A DNA stretch of 9,579 bases, from positions 1 through 9,579 of the forward strand of contig JBNJEM010000285.1 in NCBI GenBank assembly GCA_051745935.1, written 5' to 3'. The position numbers and the translations under genes are program-made. This stretch comes from JBNJEM01 sp051745935 (GTDB taxonomy: Bacteria > Planctomycetota > Planctomycetia > Pirellulales > Pirellulaceae). This document shows, in pieces, positions 6,307 through 9,579 of the stretch (within the stretch, counting starts at the first letter, position 1; every line of letters starts with the position of its first letter). The notes beneath the pieces were generated by a model, which worked only from the letters and a program-made list of their open reading frames with translations, was not told the origin of the DNA and searched no databases.

Positions 6307-6335
6307 TTTAGAAAGATACTGCCGATAAGTATAGT
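6307..6335 (+). promoter_or_regulatory. Candidate sigma-70-type promoter of the lipid-transport operon
   Basis: TTTAGA (6307-6312, 4 of 6 to the -35 consensus) and TATAGT (6330-6335, 5 of 6 to the -10 consensus) are spaced by 17 bp. Transcription would begin near 6342, giving a leader of about 80 nt to the ATG at 6421. It also argues against the upstream GTG at 6334 as start codon, because that GTG overlaps the -10. Confidence 0.42.
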
Positions 6336-6420
6336 GAAAGGAGATTTGCGGGGCGTCCGAGATGTTACGCCGTTTTTTGACAGTCTGCGGGTATCAGCGC
6401 AAGAAGAGGGCAAGTTGACG

Positions 6421-7761
6421 ATGAAATATCTGCGTGCGGGTATCGGTCTAGCTGCCTGGAGCACGATGGGCATACTTCTGTTTTCGGGGTTGCGTGGTTT
6501 CGTACTTGCCCCGGCGGCGGACGGGCACCAGGCGGCCCATGATCTGTGGGAATTCGCTTTTGCGGAACGCCGGCTGGTTCAGCTGCAATTGGATGGAAAC
6601 TGGCCGCTGACAGTGGGCGATCCCATTTACAGGATTGACGGGCCGGACAACCTCGAGCAAGTAGGAGAAATCCGGCGGATCAAATGGGACAACCCCAGCG
6701 GGCCGGTCCCCAGCCCCGGCCCGACGGCGTGGGCGTTACTGTACCCGCAAGCGCCCCCGGTCCGGGATCGCTCGTACATGACCTACTACACCACCCCCCG
6801 CTCGCTAACCTGGGTCATGGAAACGATGCTTCCGCCCCAGAGTCGGGCGCGAATCGCCGGAGAGATCCTGGGGGCCTATGACGCGTGTCACGTGGAGGTC
6901 GTGGAGGCGTTGAAGCCGGTTATCGTAAGCGGTTTTCTGGACGCCATTGAACTGGTGGAAGGGGACCTTGCCGCGTCGCTACTTCGGCATCGCGAGGAAC
7001 TCGAGCGCCTGGCCAGCCGCTATCGGAACCAGGTGGTGGAACAGGAACTCATTCCCTTGGTACGGGAGGAGATTTGGCCAATTGTCCAAAGTCGCGCGAA
7101 GCCGCTGGCCAACGATATTGGGAAGGAGATGTTTGAGCGAGCGTCGTTGTGGCGTTTTGGCTGGCGGGTGGTCTATGACAAATCGTTTTTGCCCAAAAAA
7201 CAATTAACACAGCAAGAATGGAAGCGGTTCGTACGGGAAGAAGGGTTACCGGTTCTAGAGCGTCACGGCGGGGATATCGTCGCGGTCCAGCGAAAGATCC
7301 TAGAGGAGATCTCCGAGAATGAAAAGGTACGATCAGGCCTCGAACGCAATTTAACTCGGATACTTGAGGATCCAGAATTTCGCTCGATCGTATTGCGGAT
7401 TTTTCAAGAAGTCATCACGGATAACCCGCGACTCCACCAGCGACTGGAACAACATTGGAACACGGCCGAGGCTGAAGATGCCATGCAGTTGGCGGCGGAA
7501 TCCGTTGAACCAGCGGTGCGGCGGATCGGTGACCTGCTGTTTGGCACGCGTCAGGATGGAATTGCTCCCGAATTCGCGCAAGTACTGCGAAACCAAATCT
7601 TGGACAAGGACTGCCGCTGGTTGGTTATTCATACCCCTTCCGATTCCGGCCCGAGCGAAGGAGACTTGACAAATGGGATCTTGCGAGTCCGCCGAGGTGA
7701 CGATCCCCAAGTGAACCCATTCGCCGTTCAGCTGAAAGGAATGCGATCATGGGGGAACTGA
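6421..7761 (+). CDS. Membrane-anchored divergent MCE-like (MlaD-type) lipid-transport protein
   Basis: Predicted periplasmic partner of the ABC transporter encoded next; I infer that it binds or channels lipids beside the permease. With the start at 6421 it has 446 residues. Residues 5-28 are one N-terminal membrane helix (GIGLAAWSTMGILLFSGL), giving an anchored, periplasmic topology. Residues 45-110 look like a divergent MCE domain: LVQLQLDGNWPLTVGDPIYRI followed by LEQVGEIRRI matches the MCE pattern of strand, glycine turn, VGxPV and VGxV, with a few inserted residues. Residues 135-400 are almost entirely helical and rich in Glu, Arg and Leu, with a striking block SLWRFGWRVVYDKSFLPKK at 242-260. 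That is a length and content unlike E. coli MlaD (about 180 residues). The ATG at 6421 has AGAGGG 10 nt upstream; a GTG at 6334 would add 29 unlikely residues and overlaps the promoter. The stop overlaps the next gene by 13 nt, so the two are probably translationally coupled. The gene role is supported mainly by context; the MCE assignment is tentative. Confidence 0.6.
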   Translation: MKYLRAGIGLAAWSTMGILLFSGLRGFVLAPAADGHQAAHDLWEFAFAERRLVQLQLDGNWPLTVGDPIYRIDGPDNLEQVGEIRRIKWDNPSGPVPSPGPTAWALLYPQAPPVRDRSYMTYYTTPRSLTWVMETMLPPQSRARIAGEILGAYDACHVEVVEALKPVIVSGFLDAIELVEGDLAASLLRHREELERLASRYRNQVVEQELIPLVREEIWPIVQSRAKPLANDIGKEMFERASLWRFGWRVVYDKSFLPKKQLTQQEWKRFVREEGLPVLERHGGDIVAVQRKILEEISENEKVRSGLERNLTRILEDPEFRSIVLRIFQEVITDNPRLHQRLEQHWNTAEAEDAMQLAAESVEPAVRRIGDLLFGTRQDGIAPEFAQVLRNQILDKDCRWLVIHTPSDSGPSEGDLTNGILRVRRGDDPQVNPFAVQLKGMRSWGN

Positions 7762-9371
7762 CGCCGGGCGCGGTGGACGTCGTGGATCACGAGTTAACTA
7801 CTGGCGTTGAGCTGCGCGGTGTTACGCTTCGGGCTGGCTCGCGTATTCTGCTGGAAAACACGTCTCGCTACTTTGAAGCGGGCGGAATTACATTGATTGT
7901 GGGGCGTAGCGGTGTCGGAAAATCCACGCTGCTCAAAGCCATCGCGGGTTTAATTGGCCAGCGGGAAGAGGAATTGCATCTATCCGGGGCGATTGCCCTG
8001 CTGGACGAGAGGGGGCGAGTAATCCGGGATCGACGATCCGTCGGCGTGGTATTTCAGGATTTCGCCTTGTTCGATGAGCTTTCGCCTCTACAGAATGTAC
8101 GTTTGGCCAAAGCCCACGCCCCGGTGGAAACCAAAGCCGATCCCCGCCTTGCCGCGAGTACACTGCTTGATGAACTTGGGGTGCCTTTCAATGTCCGAAC
8201 TGCTTCCCTGAGCGGTGGGCAACGTCAGCGGCTGGCCATTGCGCGGGTGCTGGCCTACGGTCCCGACGTGGTGCTCTATGACGAACCCACCTCCGGACTC
8301 GACAGCGCCACGGCCGCCGAGGTCACGGGGATCATCGAGCGAACTTACGCCAACCATCCCCGCACCTTGCTCATCGTGACCCATGACTTCGAAGCTTTGG
8401 CGCGGATCGCGGACGCCATCTACTTGATGGATCCCGAAGCGTGCGATTTGCGTGAAATTGGAAAAGGAGACTGGCCGCGGCTAAACGAAATCATGGCCGA
8501 ATCCGGGGGCTCGGGCAACGAGTTGCTTCAAGCCTCGTCAACACGCGTTCCAACCGTGGTTCGGGGAGCCACCCGCCGCGGCATTCGCTTTTTCACGGAC
8601 ACCTCCCGCCTGCTGGAAGCTTGCCTGAGACTTCCGTGGAATCTGTTGCCGATTTGGAAAAGTCCCTGGTGGGGATTTCGTTTCTTTTTGCACTACTTGC
8701 GAGCCGTGGCCAGCCCGTCCGCTTGGCTTTATATCGCCATTGCCGGAGCCATCATTGGTTTCGTCTCAACCCATTTCACATTCAGATTCCTACCCAGTGC
8801 CAACTACACCAAGCCTTTGCTCATCGAGGACCTCCTGCGGTCAATGGGCTTCGCTTTGTATCGCATCCTGGTTCCGATTCTCGTCACGATCCTCATCGCC
8901 GCCCGGTGTGGCGCCGCCGTGGCCTCCGACGTCGGTGGAAAATGTTATGGACGACAAATGGATGCGTTGCGGTCCTTGGGAATCAAACCGCAACGTTACC
9001 TCCTGACCGGCATCCTGTATGCCTTTCTTTTGGGCACGCCACTCCTCTTGGCGATCGGGTACGCAGCCTCGGCGATCACGAGCTTGATTGTGTTCACGGT
9101 TACACATCCGGCTCATGGTCCCTGGTTTTGGCAACTTCATTTCCATCGCCAATTGACAATCCCAGAAGCCCCCTTGTACGACGGCACCTACTGGCTGTTG
9201 GGCAAGACCACGGCCTGTGCCGCCGGTATCGCCATGATCGCCTATGCCCGGGGCGCGGCGCCCAAGGATTCCAGCCGGGCAGTTAGCGGAGCGGTAACCT
9301 CCACCATCCTTTGGGCAACCCTTTACGTATTGCTCGTTCATTTCGTGTTCGCCTTCCTCGAGTTCGAGTAA
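7749..9371 (+). CDS. Fused ABC ATPase-permease of the MlaF-MlaE type (lipid transporter)
   Basis: A single 540-residue chain joining the two inner-membrane parts of an Mla/Mce-type lipid ABC transporter, normally separate proteins. Residues 20-245 are the ATPase: Walker A GRSGVGKS (52-59), Q-loop Q103, signature LSGGQ (154-158), Walker B VVLYDE (174-179, catalytic E179), D-loop SGLD and H-loop H212. All are intact. Residues 250-310 are a linker leading to an amphipathic segment (RFFLHYLRAV) like the one that precedes MlaE helices. Residues 325-537 are the permease, with hydrophobic segments near 325-342, 370-392, 419-448, 480-500 and 517-537. The MlaE signature lies at 381-412, ending in RQMDALRSLGI (MlaE commonly has EQIDALR..MGI). 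The ATG has AAAGGA 8 nt upstream and overlaps the preceding gene by 13 nt. No MlaC or MlaB gene is nearby. The chain would dimerise to give two ATPases and two permeases. Assignment to the family is firm; direction and cargo are not known. Confidence 0.88.
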   Translation: MGELTPGAVDVVDHELTTGVELRGVTLRAGSRILLENTSRYFEAGGITLIVGRSGVGKSTLLKAIAGLIGQREEELHLSGAIALLDERGRVIRDRRSVGVVFQDFALFDELSPLQNVRLAKAHAPVETKADPRLAASTLLDELGVPFNVRTASLSGGQRQRLAIARVLAYGPDVVLYDEPTSGLDSATAAEVTGIIERTYANHPRTLLIVTHDFEALARIADAIYLMDPEACDLREIGKGDWPRLNEIMAESGGSGNELLQASSTRVPTVVRGATRRGIRFFTDTSRLLEACLRLPWNLLPIWKSPWWGFRFFLHYLRAVASPSAWLYIAIAGAIIGFVSTHFTFRFLPSANYTKPLLIEDLLRSMGFALYRILVPILVTILIAARCGAAVASDVGGKCYGRQMDALRSLGIKPQRYLLTGILYAFLLGTPLLLAIGYAASAITSLIVFTVTHPAHGPWFWQLHFHRQLTIPEAPLYDGTYWLLGKTTACAAGIAMIAYARGAAPKDSSRAVSGAVTSTILWATLYVLLVHFVFAFLEFE

Positions 9372-9474
9372 GCCCGCCCAGCGCCGCGGCTAGGTTCTCG
9401 GGCGACGTCGGGGTCCCGTGCCGTGGAACCGCGAGGGTTTGGACACAAACGCGGCAATCAACACGGTCCCGGTC

Positions 9475-9492
9475 CAGCCCGGCCCTGGGCTG
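9475..9492 (+). terminator. GC-rich hairpin after the lipid-transport operon
   Basis: CAGCCC (9475-9480) and GGGCTG (9487-9492) form a perfect 6-bp GC-rich stem with a 6-nt loop, about 100 nt after the operon's stop codon. No T-run follows; the sequence after it is A-rich. It may be a weak or Rho-assisted terminator. The remaining DNA to the right edge shows no supportable gene. Confidence 0.25.
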
Positions 9493-9579
9493 ATGAAAAA
9501 CCCGAAAATCGGACAAAATAGAACAAGTGGGTTGTCCCGAGTTTGTCGCGCGTGCTTGATTGAAGAGTGGAAGATTTCG

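Noticed and set aside
6334..6420. GTG start 29 codons upstream for the MCE-like protein
   Set aside because: The GTG overlaps the proposed -10 box, and the added residues precede the membrane anchor without a signal-like pattern; the ATG at 6421 has a better ribosome-binding site.
8841..9341. Minus-strand open frame of 166 codons opposite the permease part
   Set aside because: Shadow of the transporter gene, whose MlaE signature and hydrophobic segments are unmistakable.
9493..9579. Possible beginning of a further gene at the right edge
   Set aside because: Too short to show a domain, and no clear start codon with a ribosome-binding site is visible.
1..9579. CRISPR arrays, tRNA or rRNA genes
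   Set aside because: No regularly spaced identical repeats and no tRNA- or rRNA-like sequence were seen in any part of the window.

Overview
The window looks like an accessory-rich stretch of a Gram-negative-type chromosome of moderately high GC, most likely a planctomycete. That is an inference from the mix of genes: a secreted clan GH-A glycosidase with a C-terminal beta-sandwich, an IS66 transposase, weak or missing Shine-Dalgarno sequences, a fused MlaF-MlaE lipid ABC transporter with a very divergent MCE-like partner, and HD-GYP signalling. No rRNA, tRNA or other marker gene is present to fix the taxon.

Layout. (1) 1-275: one end of an IS66-family element. The N-terminus of its transposase is on the minus strand and runs off the left edge; a terminal-inverted-repeat-like end lies at about 254-275. 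(2) 333-2474, minus: an exported glycoside hydrolase, followed by a small terminator-like hairpin between it and the IS. (3) 2475-2869: no gene, one good inverted repeat. (4) 2870-4126, minus: a response regulator with a receiver and an HD-GYP domain (c-di-GMP phosphodiesterase), with a promoter-like pair and a perfect 13-bp palindrome directly before its start. (5) 4157-4844: non-coding DNA holding a 127-bp MITE-like element bounded by perfect 13-bp inverted repeats. (6) 4845-5741, minus: an open frame for receiver plus Hpt domains. It is the back half of a hybrid histidine kinase whose catalytic domain survives only as frameshifted pieces up to at least 5937, perhaps 6150. (7) 6307-9371, plus: a promoter-like sequence and a two-gene operon, a membrane-anchored MCE-like protein (6421-7761) overlapping by 13 nt an ABC ATPase-permease fusion (7749-9371).

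How the parts relate. The broken hybrid kinase and the HD-GYP regulator are on the same strand, separated by about 700 bp of non-coding DNA that contains the MITE-like element. They may be the remains of one phosphorelay (kinase, receiver, Hpt, then HD-GYP output), now with the kinase inactive and the output regulator orphaned; this is inference. The plus-strand operon is self-contained and would move lipids between the inner membrane and the periplasm or outer membrane, in the manner of Mla or Tgd/Mce systems. The most notable items are the decayed kinase, the fused MlaFE with its unusual MCE-like partner, the IS66 transposase start codon placed in a hairpin loop, the palindrome inside the HD-GYP promoter, and the MITE-like repeat.
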